31,170 bases of DNA. Source: Fragilaria radians (taxonomy: Eukaryota > Bacillariophyta > Fragilariophyceae > Fragilariales > Fragilariaceae). Numbering within the stretch: the first letter of the stretch is position 1; every line of letters starts with the position of its first letter. Below are positions 11,403-21,254 of this stretch, piece by piece. The notes below the pieces were generated by a model. It was not told the DNA's origin. It was given only the letters and a program-made list of their open reading frames with translations, and did not search any database. The position numbers were made by a program, and so were the translations under genes. The stretch covers positions 230,941-262,110 of the forward strand of contig CAAAJI010000055.1 of assembly GCA_900642245.1 (NCBI GenBank), written 5' to 3'.

Positions 11403-11615
11403 CTACGGTACTGTACTTGCCTCTCATAATTAAGTCATCTGTGCTTATTTCTTTTTTCCCTTAGTGCCAGAATTATGAATTTTACTAGAGTCGTATTCGC
11501 AGTATTAGTTCCATAATACACTGAAGTTAAGTTTTTCCATCCACATTTTGCCGGCACTTTGACATTAAACTCTCCTTCTGTTTCTTCTCACGACATATTC
11601 ATATTGTTCACAAAA

Positions 11616-12392
11616 ATGGAACCTCAACAACGACACCTTCTCCATCGCATTGGTGGTCCAGCTGCGCTAGAGGCAGCGGTTGATATTTTCTACGAGAAAT
11701 TGGTCCATGATGCAAATCTTGTACCTTTCTTCGATAATGTTAACATTGAGAAACTCAAGGATCACCAGAGAAAGTTTTTGACTCTAGCGCTGACAGAAAT
11801 CCCAAAGGACATCGACGTGGCTCTTCTCATGAAAGAAAAGCATAAGCGCCTATTCGCCATGGGGCTGAATGAATTTCATTTTGACTTGGTAGTTGGACAT
11901 TTGGCAGAAACGTTGCGAGGACTGCAAGTCCAAGATCGATGGATCGAGGAAATTATTGGTATCATAGCACCTCTTCGAGCAGTCTTCCAGGCAGGTGAAA
12001 AAGAGCATCTGCTGGATAAAATTGGTGGTCCTGCAGCGCTAGAAGCTGCTGTTGACATCTTTTACGAACGAATGTTAGGAGATCCGTATCTTACCACATT
12101 TTTCAAGAATACGAATATCAACAAATTGAAGAAACATCAACGAGACTTTTTAACGCTTGCATTAACTGAAGTACCACCAGATGTAAATGTTCCAGAGCTT
12201 CTTGCTACGAAGCATGCGTTTCTGTTTAAGAAAGGATTAAACGAAACGCATTTTGACAGTGTCGTTGGTCACCTGACGACTACACTTAAGGATTTACAAG
12301 TAAGGGATGACTATGTCAATCAAGTCATTGCAATCATTGCTCCACTTCGAGTAGTTTTCGAGGAAGGTGCTAGAAAATTTAGCTCGACTTAA
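11616..12392 (+). CDS. Tandem two-domain truncated haemoglobin (group 1, 2/2 globin)
   Basis: The 258-residue protein consists of two homologous globin domains, about residues 8-127 and 132-250. Each starts IGGPAALEAAVDIFYE, the group 1 truncated-haemoglobin signature. Landmarks by comparison with cyanobacterial GlbN: Tyr B10 at 26 and 150; Leu at E7 (47 and 171) where Gln is usual; His E10 at 50 and 174; Gln E11 at 51 and 175; proximal His F8 at 88 (NEFHFD) and 212 (NETHFD). Both domains therefore keep what is needed to bind haem, and His E10 could be a sixth ligand as in GlbN. Family members bind O2 or NO and often act in NO detoxification or sensing. No targeting peptide is seen, so a cytosolic location is likely. 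The start is the ATG in AAAAATGG; the in-frame codon further upstream is TTG. The two halves are also similar at DNA level, showing an internal duplication. Confidence 0.9.
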   Translation: MEPQQRHLLHRIGGPAALEAAVDIFYEKLVHDANLVPFFDNVNIEKLKDHQRKFLTLALTEIPKDIDVALLMKEKHKRLFAMGLNEFHFDLVVGHLAETLRGLQVQDRWIEEIIGIIAPLRAVFQAGEKEHLLDKIGGPAALEAAVDIFYERMLGDPYLTTFFKNTNINKLKKHQRDFLTLALTEVPPDVNVPELLATKHAFLFKKGLNETHFDSVVGHLTTTLKDLQVRDDYVNQVIAIIAPLRVVFEEGARKFSST

Positions 12393-13516
12393 GGAACGGG
12401 AAAATTGTGCAAATGCTTAGACTTCTAGAAATAACTCTCCACAACAATACTTTATTGATTCTTTATGGATTTTTTCAAGGACCGTCTCTAAATTTCAATA
12501 GGAGATAAACACTTCTTCACTAGCAATACAAAAAGAGTAAATTGAAGAAAATTGTAATCAAAAGTGCATACAAAGAAAACGTTTTTCCATGTCAACAGGA
12601 ATGATCCTAAACCTGTACTTTAGGCACTGAGGCAATCACTTACATAAGCGTGCCTACATAGAGCATGATAACAGTATGTTGAATGCTAATAAGAGAAGAG
12701 AGTAATCTCAATATGCTTATCTCTGAATTAAAGAAAGGAAGATACAGGGGAAGTTTAAAAGCCTGACCTACCAAGACTGTGCTCTGAATTAAAGAAATTA
12801 GCTGTAAAAGCAGTTTCTAACCCCACATTATTCCTTAAAAAAGTAACTTTCTGGATCAAGGATATGATTTGATGAAAATAACTTTATTATGTTAGTACTT
12901 GACATGACACAAGTCAATCTATGGAGAGTAAGGTGGACATTGACTAACCTGGAATAGATTAGGACAAAGCAGTTTACACTACAAGTAATCATTTCTATGG
13001 AACAGCATTAATCATACGAAAATATTTTCAATTGGTGTCAACATATGTTATTGGCAAGCTATTCATCCGTCTGACCGATAAGTCAAGTAGAATATCCTTG
13101 GCGTCTCCACTTTGTATTCAACTTGGGACGTAAAGCTACGATATCTAGGAGGAATCTCATATATTTCAGCACACATTTTTTTTGTAAAAAACTACACTTT
13201 GTCTCTGTCTAATTCTTGGAAAAGTAAGAAATTCTGTCTGTTATATACCGTCCTTCTCTTTCTTTTAGCTCATTACTTTGCGAAAAAAGGTCAAGATCAT
13301 GGTATATTTGTGATTTACGCGTTTGTCCATACTCGTCTGAACGTCCCTACTATTGTTCTGCGGCTTAGAATTCCGGAACCTTGTGAAAGGAGTTTTTGAA
13401 ATTAGATTCCTCATTGATCACTGACAGGCACTTATCGGAGGATTGATTGGAGGGATTCTGAAATCTTTGTAAGTGGTAGCAAGCAGTGATTCCTTCTTGA
13501 TTCACATCATTGAATC
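12393..13516. other. Intergenic interval between globin and acidic plastid-protein genes
   Basis: No supported gene in 1.1 kb. A 95-codon open frame at 13112-13399 starts at TTG and has no internal ATG. CTCTGAATTAAAGAAA is directly repeated at 12721-12736 and 12782-12797. The right end should contain the promoter of the gene at 13517. Confidence 0.55.
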
Positions 13517-15595
13517 ATGAATTTTCTCCGTCACCACATATCTTGGACGTTACTCTGTCTAAGCTCTGTATCATTTGCATTTCAATTACCATTACCAATA
13601 CGATCATTGAATAACAACAATCCACAGTTATGGAAATCTCATCCATCCTTTGTGAATCATGGAGGTTCATCCTTCTCATCACCACGTAAATCTCGGTCTA
13701 ATCCTTGGTGTCGACGCACTGGTAGAATGGCATGGTCAGATATATCGTCACATTTAGAAGTAAGTTCAAGCCTTCTTTCTTTGGATATCGCAGATACTGT
13801 GGCATCTGCCGCTGTTTTGACCATATCCATGGTAGTTGTGGCATCACTCCTTACGAAAGAACTATCACCCAAGAATCCATCGCCATCACCAAGGACGAAG
13901 CCGTTAACTCCCAAGCCTCCTAAAAGCGTTGCATTTCCCATGAATGACATGAAAGATGTTGAATTGACCAACACTGATGTTGCTGACCCTGATGTAAATG
14001 CAATAGAAGATGAAATCACCTTAGAACCATTCGATCCTGTATTAGATAATCCCATACTTTACGAGGGTGGCTATTTTGAGGATGAAGAAGAAGAATTGTT
14101 TGGGGTCTATGAACGTCCAGAAATTAAAGAAAAATATAGGCTAAATTTGGAAAATCAGGATGATGATCAAGAAATGACACTTGGTGAGGAACAAATCCAG
14201 TTAACCTCTGATCCATTGCTAAATATTAGTGCGGAACCATCTGAAATTGCACCAGATCCAAACACTCTAGCCGGAATACCATATTGGTCCGATGCATTAA
14301 TGGACTCGGTACAGGAAGATTTGATAGTGGATGACAATAGCGAAACTTTCGAAGTTATTGTTGATCCTCTAATGCTTGATCAGCCTGATGAATCTACAGC
14401 AGAGATTTTGGAAGATAATGTCATTATCGAGACCACGGATAATATAGAAGTAAGTCCAGTGACTGAAATTGTTGCACTCCCAGAACAAGAAGGGGAGGAA
14501 AGTATCGTTCCTGAACCTCTTGAGCCTTTGATTATGGATGAATCTACACTTCCTGTTACGGATGATGAAATTATCCAAGAGGAAATGATAGAAGAGATAC
14601 TTGCTGTGGATGACCAAGATTCGATTGTTGGAGTTCCGTATGTGTCCGATTCATTGATTGATGCTGTAGATAATAGTCTATTCGTTGCATACGACGAGAG
14701 GGAACGCCTGACGGTGGATCCCATGGCCCTATCACGAATTAACGATGACGATAGCTTCTTAGATATGTACGATAAAGCGAAGCCGATCATTGATCAATAC
14801 AATACCGAACCTGAACTTTCAGATGAAACTGATGTCGATGAATTCGTAACAGAGATGGAAGTTACGTCAAGTGATGAGGATACAGATGACACAAAGGATA
14901 TGTCAATCGACAATTCCGATAAAGTACCATCCGAACTCTCGATCCTGGAGTCCACAATTTCAGAACCGATGCAATCAACCGACGTCATTCAACCCACAAC
15001 CATAGCCATTCCACCAACGCCTCGTATGCCAATTGTGGATTTCAAATTAGAGGAAGTACGCAAGCAACTCCAAGAGAAGGCTATCAATATGACTAAAGAG
15101 TTTCTTCTCAAGGGAGAGGAACAGAAAGATGTGGAACCTCTCCAAGACAGTCTTCCTACAGAAGAGGAGAATGACAAGACTATTGAAGAAGATTTGACGT
15201 ATATGGATTATAAGGAAACAAAACCAAGTACATCTTCCATATCCGAACAGAAACCATTCCTCAGTTTGGAGAAGGAGCCCATTACACCCATACTTAGCGT
15301 CAACAAGGAAGAATCAAAACCAATTTTGGTATTGGAAAAGATGACCCCCAACAGTAAAGACAATGATGATTCATCAGGTGTTCCTTTGCTCCGATTGGAG
15401 AAGGAGGATTTTGCCTTATCGAAGACGACGAATGATGATTCCAATGCCGAAAACAATGTTCCCTCGACTACAAAATCTAAGGGTGGTCTCTTTCGTCGAG
15501 CTGTTCGTGGAAGGAAAGTAATTGTTCTTGTGACGGCAACAGCTCTTGTCTTGGGTCGTAAGGTCGTAGTATCACTCTTAAATATCCTTCGCTAA
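13517..15595 (+). CDS. Plastid-targeted acidic repeat protein with two membrane segments (692 aa)
   Basis: The N-terminus is a signal peptide (1-21, hydrophobic WTLLCLSSVSFA) with predicted cleavage SFA|FQLP. Phe at +1 and a Ser/Arg/Asn-rich stretch to about 72 match the bipartite plastid targeting sequence of diatoms. A membrane segment follows at about 92-112. Residues 145-560 are very acidic and include two diverged copies of a motif, GIPYWSDALMDSVQEDLIV (253-271) and GVPYVSDSLIDAVDNSLFV (372-390), each followed by V-DP-(L/M). A more basic helix lies at 507-530 (FKLEEVRKQLQEKA). Three short repeats of the type KPxLxLEK occur at 579, 601 and 622. The C-terminus is basic (GGLFRRAVRGRK) and then hydrophobic (667-689), a probable second membrane anchor. 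No known domain is recognised. It may tether or scaffold something in a plastid membrane, but that is inference. It is convergent with the CNNM-like gene. Confidence 0.88.
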   Translation: MNFLRHHISWTLLCLSSVSFAFQLPLPIRSLNNNNPQLWKSHPSFVNHGGSSFSSPRKSRSNPWCRRTGRMAWSDISSHLEVSSSLLSLDIADTVASAAVLTISMVVVASLLTKELSPKNPSPSPRTKPLTPKPPKSVAFPMNDMKDVELTNTDVADPDVNAIEDEITLEPFDPVLDNPILYEGGYFEDEEEELFGVYERPEIKEKYRLNLENQDDDQEMTLGEEQIQLTSDPLLNISAEPSEIAPDPNTLAGIPYWSDALMDSVQEDLIVDDNSETFEVIVDPLMLDQPDESTAEILEDNVIIETTDNIEVSPVTEIVALPEQEGEESIVPEPLEPLIMDESTLPVTDDEIIQEEMIEEILAVDDQDSIVGVPYVSDSLIDAVDNSLFVAYDERERLTVDPMALSRINDDDSFLDMYDKAKPIIDQYNTEPELSDETDVDEFVTEMEVTSSDEDTDDTKDMSIDNSDKVPSELSILESTISEPMQSTDVIQPTTIAIPPTPRMPIVDFKLEEVRKQLQEKAINMTKEFLLKGEEQKDVEPLQDSLPTEEENDKTIEEDLTYMDYKETKPSTSSISEQKPFLSLEKEPITPILSVNKEESKPILVLEKMTPNSKDNDDSSGVPLLRLEKEDFALSKTTNDDSNAENNVPSTTKSKGGLFRRAVRGRKVIVLVTATALVLGRKVVVSLLNILR

Positions 15596-15990
15596 TCATC
15601 TCCTCCGATACTATTTGTTTTTCTTTGTACTCGTATCGCTTGTTTCCCAAGTACATGTTTTTCTGTCAACTCAAATCCATCCAAGAAAGGTCATGAAAAG
15701 ACAGGTTGACAACCAAAGAATGTTTGCATCTGGATGAATTATACTACATTTACCAATTCTTATGAAACAAAAGCATTCTAGCATACAATATCCATTTTAA
15801 TGAATTGTTGCCCCACTATAAATACTTCATTCGTAGGCCTATTCCAACTTTATACATATAGATCTATGAGTAACATCACTTTAAACTACGACTAGAATAC
15901 TCATGATACCAAATTCTCTTATGGAATCTTATCCCAATGAAACAAAACCTAGAGATTTGTTTCTTTAGGAGGTCCGCTGTTGACTGGATT
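15596..15990. other. Convergent intergenic region holding both 3' ends
   Basis: The 395 bases between the two convergent stop codons must contain both 3' untranslated regions. AT-rich stretches suitable for polyadenylation are present on both strands, but no single signal stands out. Confidence 0.5.
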
Positions 15991-18192
15991 TTATTTTGAT
16001 TCACCCTGTCGTGACATTTCATTCAACAAGGATGCACGTTTCTTTTCTGTTTCTTGGACGAGTCGTTCAATCCGATCTGCTTCCTCTGTATTGACATCTC
16101 GAATAATATTCATTTCTTCGTCATAAAACACAAATGTTGGAATTTCCAAAGTACTAGTCTTGTCCAAACTATCCTTGGATTTCATCATATCTTGATTGCT
16201 GTTGTTGTTGTTAGTATTACTACTATTTGAATTGGAACCTTCCTCTGTATCCTCCTTGGGTTTGCGCTTCAAGAATCCCAATCGTGGACCATCATCATTA
16301 ACGTCATTTGCATCATCACCAGTCTCTAGATAGGATCCAATGAGACGTTCAACCTTAACTAAGAGGATACGCTTGTCATCAGCATTCAAGATTTCAAACG
16401 ACCAACCTCGGAACATGACAAAGTCTCCAATACGGGGAATTTCACCGGCACACATGCAGAGGAAACCAGATAATGTTGAAAATTCCTTGAGTGCCTCCTC
16501 GTCATCTAAATTCAATTGAAGGATCCTATCACAGTCTTCGAGGTCAGCATCACCACGAACTAAAAAGGTTCCATCTTCTTGAAGAGTAATGGAGTCTTCA
16601 GAAAATTCAAAATCTTCGTCATCATCTTCATCGTAAATTTCACCCACGACTTCTTCGACGATATCTTCAAGAGATACTAGTCCTTCTGTTCCACCGTATT
16701 CATCCACGACGATTGCCATATGGACACGTCTGCGTCGCATTTCTTGCAAGACAGACCAACCATTGGCCGTGTCGGGAACAAAGTAACAAGTCTCAATAAG
16801 ATCCGCGTCGGTAATACTTGTCTCCATCCTATATGCCAACTCAGATCCTGATAAGGAGCGAACATATTTCGTGGTCTGAATTGGATCACCGCTATTTGGT
16901 TTGATAGGGAATGCATTTTTTTGGTTATCCTCTTCTTCATCAACCAGTACTCCCTGAACAAAGTAATCCAAAACGGACTTGGCTAGAACAATCCCAACAA
17001 TGTTATCGATTTCTCCATTGTAGACGGGGATACGCGAATATCCCGATTCTCGAACGACTGCCAATACAGATGCTACAGACATGGTATGTGGTACAGCGGT
17101 TATCTCGACACGTGGTTTCATAATTTCCTTAACTCTCTGGTCTTGTAAATTGAGTACACCCTGTATCATTTCTTGTTCGCCGTGGTCAATGGCACCCGAA
17201 TCACGAGCTCCAGTGACAATTAATCGCAATTCACTGTCCGATACACCACTTGTACCTAAATTATCACTGGAAAATCCCATTAGGGAGAGTGTCTTTTTGG
17301 CAAGGAATGTGAGAGAAATCCCCAATGGACTGACGACAGCGGCAAGGATATTCACAGGTGGGACCATGAGACGTGCGACACGTTCCGCATTTTGAACTCC
17401 GATAGATTTGGGTAAGAGTTCGACAAAGAAGAGTGTCAGTGCTGTTAGAGCGATGGCACCATATCTATCTCCACGGGCTCCGAATAGTGAACTAGCTAAT
17501 TGTGTAAAGAGTGTTGTTGCAAAGATACTGCAAGCGGTGGATGTGACAAGGATTGTCGTTAGGACACGCGTAATATCCTCATTGAGTGTCTTAAAAGTCC
17601 CACGTGATTTTCCCTGCTTTTCTTCCTCCTCCGCAAACTCACGAACCTTCCAGGGATAGAGAGTCGTAATGGCAATTTCAGCAGCATGCAACAATGCCAA
17701 GACAGCAAATAGTCCCAACCATATAACTGTAGTCGTGACGAGTTCCTGACGTTCCATGGGAGGCAATGGACTTCCCTTTGACGCACCACCCAATCCACCA
17801 CCCATGGCCCAAACGACATGCCTTGAAGGTAATAAGGCAAATGATGATACCACCAAAAAGGTGGCGTACAACAATACTCGATGTTTCCAACGATGAGGAG
17901 TATTCTTTTTAGTAATACTTGACAGATTGCTTCCTGTTCTTCTATTTCGAAATGAATTTTTAGCACGTTCCATCCAAGAGGCCGTACGATGAGAGACTGT
18001 CATCTCGTGTATCGAATGGATAGGATGAAGATATTTTGGTGATTTAGGAGTTCTCTGCATTAATCGAATCGAATCCTGTTGTGTCTTTATATTAAGAACC
18101 GTATGTCGGCCTTTTGATATTGAAAAGCCATAACTTGAATGAATTATGAACAACAAAAGCAAACACCATCGTAAAGGACATGTCGACCACAT
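15991..18192 (-). CDS. Plastid CNNM/CorC-type protein (DUF21, CBS pair, CorC_HlyC), probable Mg2+ transporter
   Basis: The 733-residue protein begins at the ATG at 18192; the next longer start is a TTG. A signal peptide (CLLLLFIIHSSYG) ends before FSISKGR, the Phe+1 plastid motif, followed by a basic Ser/Thr-rich transit region. One extra hydrophobic segment lies at about 104-124. The DUF21 membrane domain spans about 150-305, with AEIAITTL in the first helix and ELLPKSIG before the fourth. The CBS pair covers about 346-521, with the hallmarks MKPRVEI, SGYSRIPVY, DNIVGIVLAK and VDEYGGTEGLVSLEDIVEE, interrupted by an acidic insert of about 50 residues. The CorC_HlyC domain is at about 531-616, and an Asn/Ser-rich acidic tail with a final coiled helix follows. 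The architecture is that of CNNM/CorC/MpfA proteins and of the plant chloroplast MGR8/MGR9 group linked to Mg2+ export. The Mg2+ role here is inferred from family. Confidence 0.93.
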   Translation of the reverse strand: MWSTCPLRWCLLLLFIIHSSYGFSISKGRHTVLNIKTQQDSIRLMQRTPKSPKYLHPIHSIHEMTVSHRTASWMERAKNSFRNRRTGSNLSSITKKNTPHRWKHRVLLYATFLVVSSFALLPSRHVVWAMGGGLGGASKGSPLPPMERQELVTTTVIWLGLFAVLALLHAAEIAITTLYPWKVREFAEEEEKQGKSRGTFKTLNEDITRVLTTILVTSTACSIFATTLFTQLASSLFGARGDRYGAIALTALTLFFVELLPKSIGVQNAERVARLMVPPVNILAAVVSPLGISLTFLAKKTLSLMGFSSDNLGTSGVSDSELRLIVTGARDSGAIDHGEQEMIQGVLNLQDQRVKEIMKPRVEITAVPHTMSVASVLAVVRESGYSRIPVYNGEIDNIVGIVLAKSVLDYFVQGVLVDEEEDNQKNAFPIKPNSGDPIQTTKYVRSLSGSELAYRMETSITDADLIETCYFVPDTANGWSVLQEMRRRRVHMAIVVDEYGGTEGLVSLEDIVEEVVGEIYDEDDDEDFEFSEDSITLQEDGTFLVRGDADLEDCDRILQLNLDDEEALKEFSTLSGFLCMCAGEIPRIGDFVMFRGWSFEILNADDKRILLVKVERLIGSYLETGDDANDVNDDGPRLGFLKRKPKEDTEEGSNSNSSNTNNNNSNQDMMKSKDSLDKTSTLEIPTFVFYDEEMNIIRDVNTEEADRIERLVQETEKKRASLLNEMSRQGESK

Positions 18193-18500
18193 TCGTCCAA
18201 GGATTCTTGACACTGTCAAAATTCAGAATTTTATCACTCTTTACGAAACCTTGGCTTACTTAGTCAACCACAAGGATCGGCTAATTGTTGCACTTACTCG
18301 ATAAATTAAAATTTTACTGGTACTGAAGAAACTGCCAAAGGGATGGACCAAATACCACAGATTCTCGTAGCCCCTCACTCCTGTTGTGATTTCCTTCCAA
18401 ACAAGAACATCATGTATCATCAATTATGCTTAATCACAAAAGAAACCAAAAAAGTAGTGATTTCTGGATCACAGTAAAGTATACAAAAATGAGGAAATTG
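18193..18500. other. Upstream region of the CNNM-like gene
   Basis: About 300 bases between the CNNM-like start codon and the left end of the duplicated segment. It should include the minus-strand promoter. No specific element is recognised. Confidence 0.45.
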
Positions 18501-18582
18501 AATCAACTTGAGAAGAACTGGAGATGGAAGTTGATAGTCCAGCATTAGAAAATCATGAATCACTGTATATATATATACTTAC

Positions 18583-18830
18583 CTTTGCAATAAGGATTTC
18601 CGTGTTTAGGAGTATACTCTTTCCAATCACATACCCATCATTGGAACCACAGGATTATGAATCCGTTGTCAAGTTATGGAAGGATATAGCCAATTATACA
18701 GAGTTTAAGTGGTGACATTGCAACACTCACCTCCCTAGTTTATTGTCTAGGGTATTACATTTGTAAATGATAACTCAGTCTTTCACAATTCCATGTTGGA
18801 TCGGAAAGGCGACATTTCCATAGATTTTCG
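18583..18830 (-). pseudogene. Minus-strand coding debris, unit A
   Basis: Read on the minus strand this matches the piece at 23190-23416. VAFPIQHGI corresponds to VAFWIQYGT, and SNDGYVIGK...TEILIAK corresponds to SNNG...TKILISK, the latter ending in both copies at a splice donor AAAG|GTAAGT. Stops and frame changes break unit A. The shared donor and shared amino acids suggest an exon of an older gene. The family is not recognised. Confidence 0.35.
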
Positions 18831-19575
18831 ATGATTGCCTATAGTCCATCACGGAATGAAATATATGTTAGGTTCATGCCATCCACGATAATTTGTCCTT
18901 TGCTCCAGACTCTCTATTTTGCTCTATTTTTTTATTCAATTCATCTTTTTTCGTTTCTTGATTGCTTTATGACTTTATGAATATCTGTTTTTTTTTGTTG
19001 AAATCGAATACTATTAGCTGTATATCCCAACAATTATACTCATTCTGGTGGGGTACATTATAAAGTTGTATCATCAGTGCAATGTTCTGTCCCTTTAGAT
19101 GCTGCTAGGAATACATTAGTCAAAGGAAATAGATCAATCAATATTTTAGACAGCAAACTTTGAGCAAGTTTAACAAAGTGAAGTTCATTTGTTTCTGCAA
19201 AGAGTTTTTCATTAAACTATTATTCCAGTTGCTTAACTTTGTCCTCTATTTGATTTTAGGAGCGTTCCCTATGATAAATTGCTACAGTCATGAATTTGTG
19301 ATTTAATGAAGTTGATGTGCGCTAAACTTTTATTTACCGTAGTATCAAGGAGCACTATTAGTTGTACGATCAACATATAGGAAGGCAATTTGAGCCGGTA
19401 GGCACAGGGTTCGAAAAATTTGATTGGTTTTATTAGGAGGTTAGTGTGGAGAAGGAGAGAACAGCTGGTCGAGGTATGAATAGGAGGGGAATACTTAGAA
19501 TTCCAGAAATATGCTAGGAAATGAGAATTTCTAACTGTAAACTCGTCTATCAAATAATAACGCTGCTTGATAAGC

Positions 19576-19688
19576 GATACCTATTGGTTGTATATCAGAA
19601 CCAGCATCGACTATTCGTTAAAAAAAATCATTACGTTTTCACAATTCCAGTATATAAATTTCTTCAACCAGAGGTGCTGGTTGTCGAG
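19576..19688 (+). promoter_or_regulatory. Conserved 5' block upstream of the unit A gene
   Basis: CTATTGGTTGTATATCAGAA and CCAGCATCGACTATTCGTTA followed by an A-run and TTTTCACAATTCCAGTA are nearly identical to 24381-24504, but indels break the reading frame between copies. It is therefore more likely leader or promoter than coding. TATTTCAG|AACCAG could be the acceptor of a 5' untranslated intron. Confidence 0.4.
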
Positions 19689-21254
19689 ATGGAGGATCAT
19701 AAAAATCTAGAAAATAAACGCTGTGGAAATCCTCCTGATTATGATTCAAGGTACATTTCAAGAAAGCGACAACGTTCCAAACTGTCTGTGAAAATCAAGC
19801 GCCCCAGACCCACATCAACTGAAAATTCCAAATGCATAATTCAAGGTCATGAGACAAAGAAGCCATCTCAAAAACTTCCCGTCAAATGTACTGAAAAACT
19901 AAATGACGTAAGTGGAGGGGGCACTTCGAATGCAAGAGTTCCCCTTTCAGAGCATTATTCGAATAGTGACAACTACACAGTCGATGTCGAAAGGCTATTG
20001 AGCGCTTCCTCTGCCAATGATCAGCAAGATACATCCTGCCAAACCAAAAGTCCTGAAGATACGTTTCTTCAGAATGAAATCTTTCGAAATCACACGCATA
20101 CTCTAGGAGTAAAACAAACCTTGCCCTGCCTATCAACAGAAGTTGGAAAGCCCTTGCCTCTCACACCATCTACAGAAAATGTTCTTGATATCTCCGTAGA
20201 CTTTCAGCCACTTACGTCACCTGTTGAACGTTTAACCTTGAATTCATTACATCGATTTCCTTTCTCCTTGCCACCGACTCCTTCGATTTTCCCGGAGTTT
20301 CCTTTAGAATGTATAGCAAGGTCATCAAATAACGTTTTGTCATTTTCATCAATTGGACGTTTAATTGCATCAAATCCATTTGCTCACCATAAATTGGCTC
20401 AAAATATAATTCTTCCTCCCCCAATGTCGCGACTCTCGCTACCCTTTGTTCCACCTTTTCGACAAGTAAATAGCCCCCTTAGGTCAGATACAGGATCGAG
20501 CCAACTCTTAGTCTTTAGGTCTTTGCGAGAAGAGTTGACTACGTCGAATAGAATATTGATACCTCCTAGAATTGTCACTAACAAGGGAGACGTTTGTATT
20601 CCAAATCAAGACTTACAAGTCCCAGGTACCATTGATGATGTTACTGCGTTAAATGGTGCACTCCACAATTCAAATATTCCTAATCCTGAGTCTCTCTCCG
20701 TTCATAGAGCTCTACATCGCTTGCTCCGGCCTGAGTCTTTTGGAGTAGGACTACATCAATGCCTTCCCTTTCTACTTTCACTTCGTGAAGACTCAATAAA
20801 TCTCTCATCAGCTCAAGTTTTACTCCGCCAACAAATTGAAGTGTTCTCTGCAACAGAAGATGACGTACTGACTTATGCAAGAGGACGAAATAAGCCAATA
20901 ACCTTGAAACAAGTTGGGATTCGTTGTAGGCATTGCACAAATCTGACCCTGAACAGTAGAAAGAAGGGATCAGTTTACTTTCCCTTTACGTTAATGGGTA
21001 TTTATCAAGCTTCTCAGAACATGGCATCCACACATTTTATCCAAGATAATTGCAATGAGTTTCCACCTGAAATTAAGTCAAGCCTTGCTCAGAGAATGGG
21101 CTGTAAATCCACAGCTGGTTATGGAAGAGAGTTTTGGGCCCATGCAGCGCATTACCTGGGTCTTTTGGATACTGATCTTGGAGTAAGATTCATCAGAGAT
21201 CTTGTTGCTGACAATGAGAGAAAACATCAAGAGTTATTTTTCAGATATGGTTAG
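19689..21254 (+). CDS. Cys/His-domain protein, tandem paralogue A (521 aa)
   Basis: The start at 19689 (MEDHKN) is chosen because it aligns with MEGRTS of paralogue B. The open frame does extend further upstream, but that part is not conserved in frame. Residues 1-45 are basic, with ISRKRQRSKLS, a possible nuclear localisation signal. Residues 46-380 are Ser/Pro-rich and probably disordered, with conserved islands such as PLSEHYSN, PPTPS(I/L)FPE, GRLIA and PFAHH. The C-terminal domain (about 382-521) starts QIEVFSATEDDVLTYARGRN and contains GIRCRHC (Cys413, Cys416), an amphipathic helix YFPFTLMGIYQASQNM, and THFIQDNC (His449, Cys455), then GCKST and REFWAHAAHYLGLLDT. Cys-x2-Cys...His-x5-Cys suggests zinc binding. 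I associate this domain, from memory, with uncharacterised proteins expanded in diatoms. A nuclear role is inferred only from the basic N-terminus. Confidence 0.85.
   Translation: MEDHKNLENKRCGNPPDYDSRYISRKRQRSKLSVKIKRPRPTSTENSKCIIQGHETKKPSQKLPVKCTEKLNDVSGGGTSNARVPLSEHYSNSDNYTVDVERLLSASSANDQQDTSCQTKSPEDTFLQNEIFRNHTHTLGVKQTLPCLSTEVGKPLPLTPSTENVLDISVDFQPLTSPVERLTLNSLHRFPFSLPPTPSIFPEFPLECIARSSNNVLSFSSIGRLIASNPFAHHKLAQNIILPPPMSRLSLPFVPPFRQVNSPLRSDTGSSQLLVFRSLREELTTSNRILIPPRIVTNKGDVCIPNQDLQVPGTIDDVTALNGALHNSNIPNPESLSVHRALHRLLRPESFGVGLHQCLPFLLSLREDSINLSSAQVLLRQQIEVFSATEDDVLTYARGRNKPITLKQVGIRCRHCTNLTLNSRKKGSVYFPFTLMGIYQASQNMASTHFIQDNCNEFPPEIKSSLAQRMGCKSTAGYGREFWAHAAHYLGLLDTDLGVRFIRDLVADNERKHQELFFRYG

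Noticed and set aside
13112..13399. 95-codon plus-strand frame before the acidic plastid-protein gene
   Set aside because: It begins with TTG, has no internal ATG, and is AT-rich without motifs.
14369..15456. Several 60-136 codon open frames antisense to the acidic plastid protein
   Set aside because: They mirror the biased Asp/Glu/Ser codons of the real gene on the other strand and have Ser-rich, low-complexity content.
16677..17966. Open frames overlapping the CNNM-like gene in other frames
   Set aside because: The CNNM frame carries unmistakable family motifs over its whole length; the overlapping frames have none.
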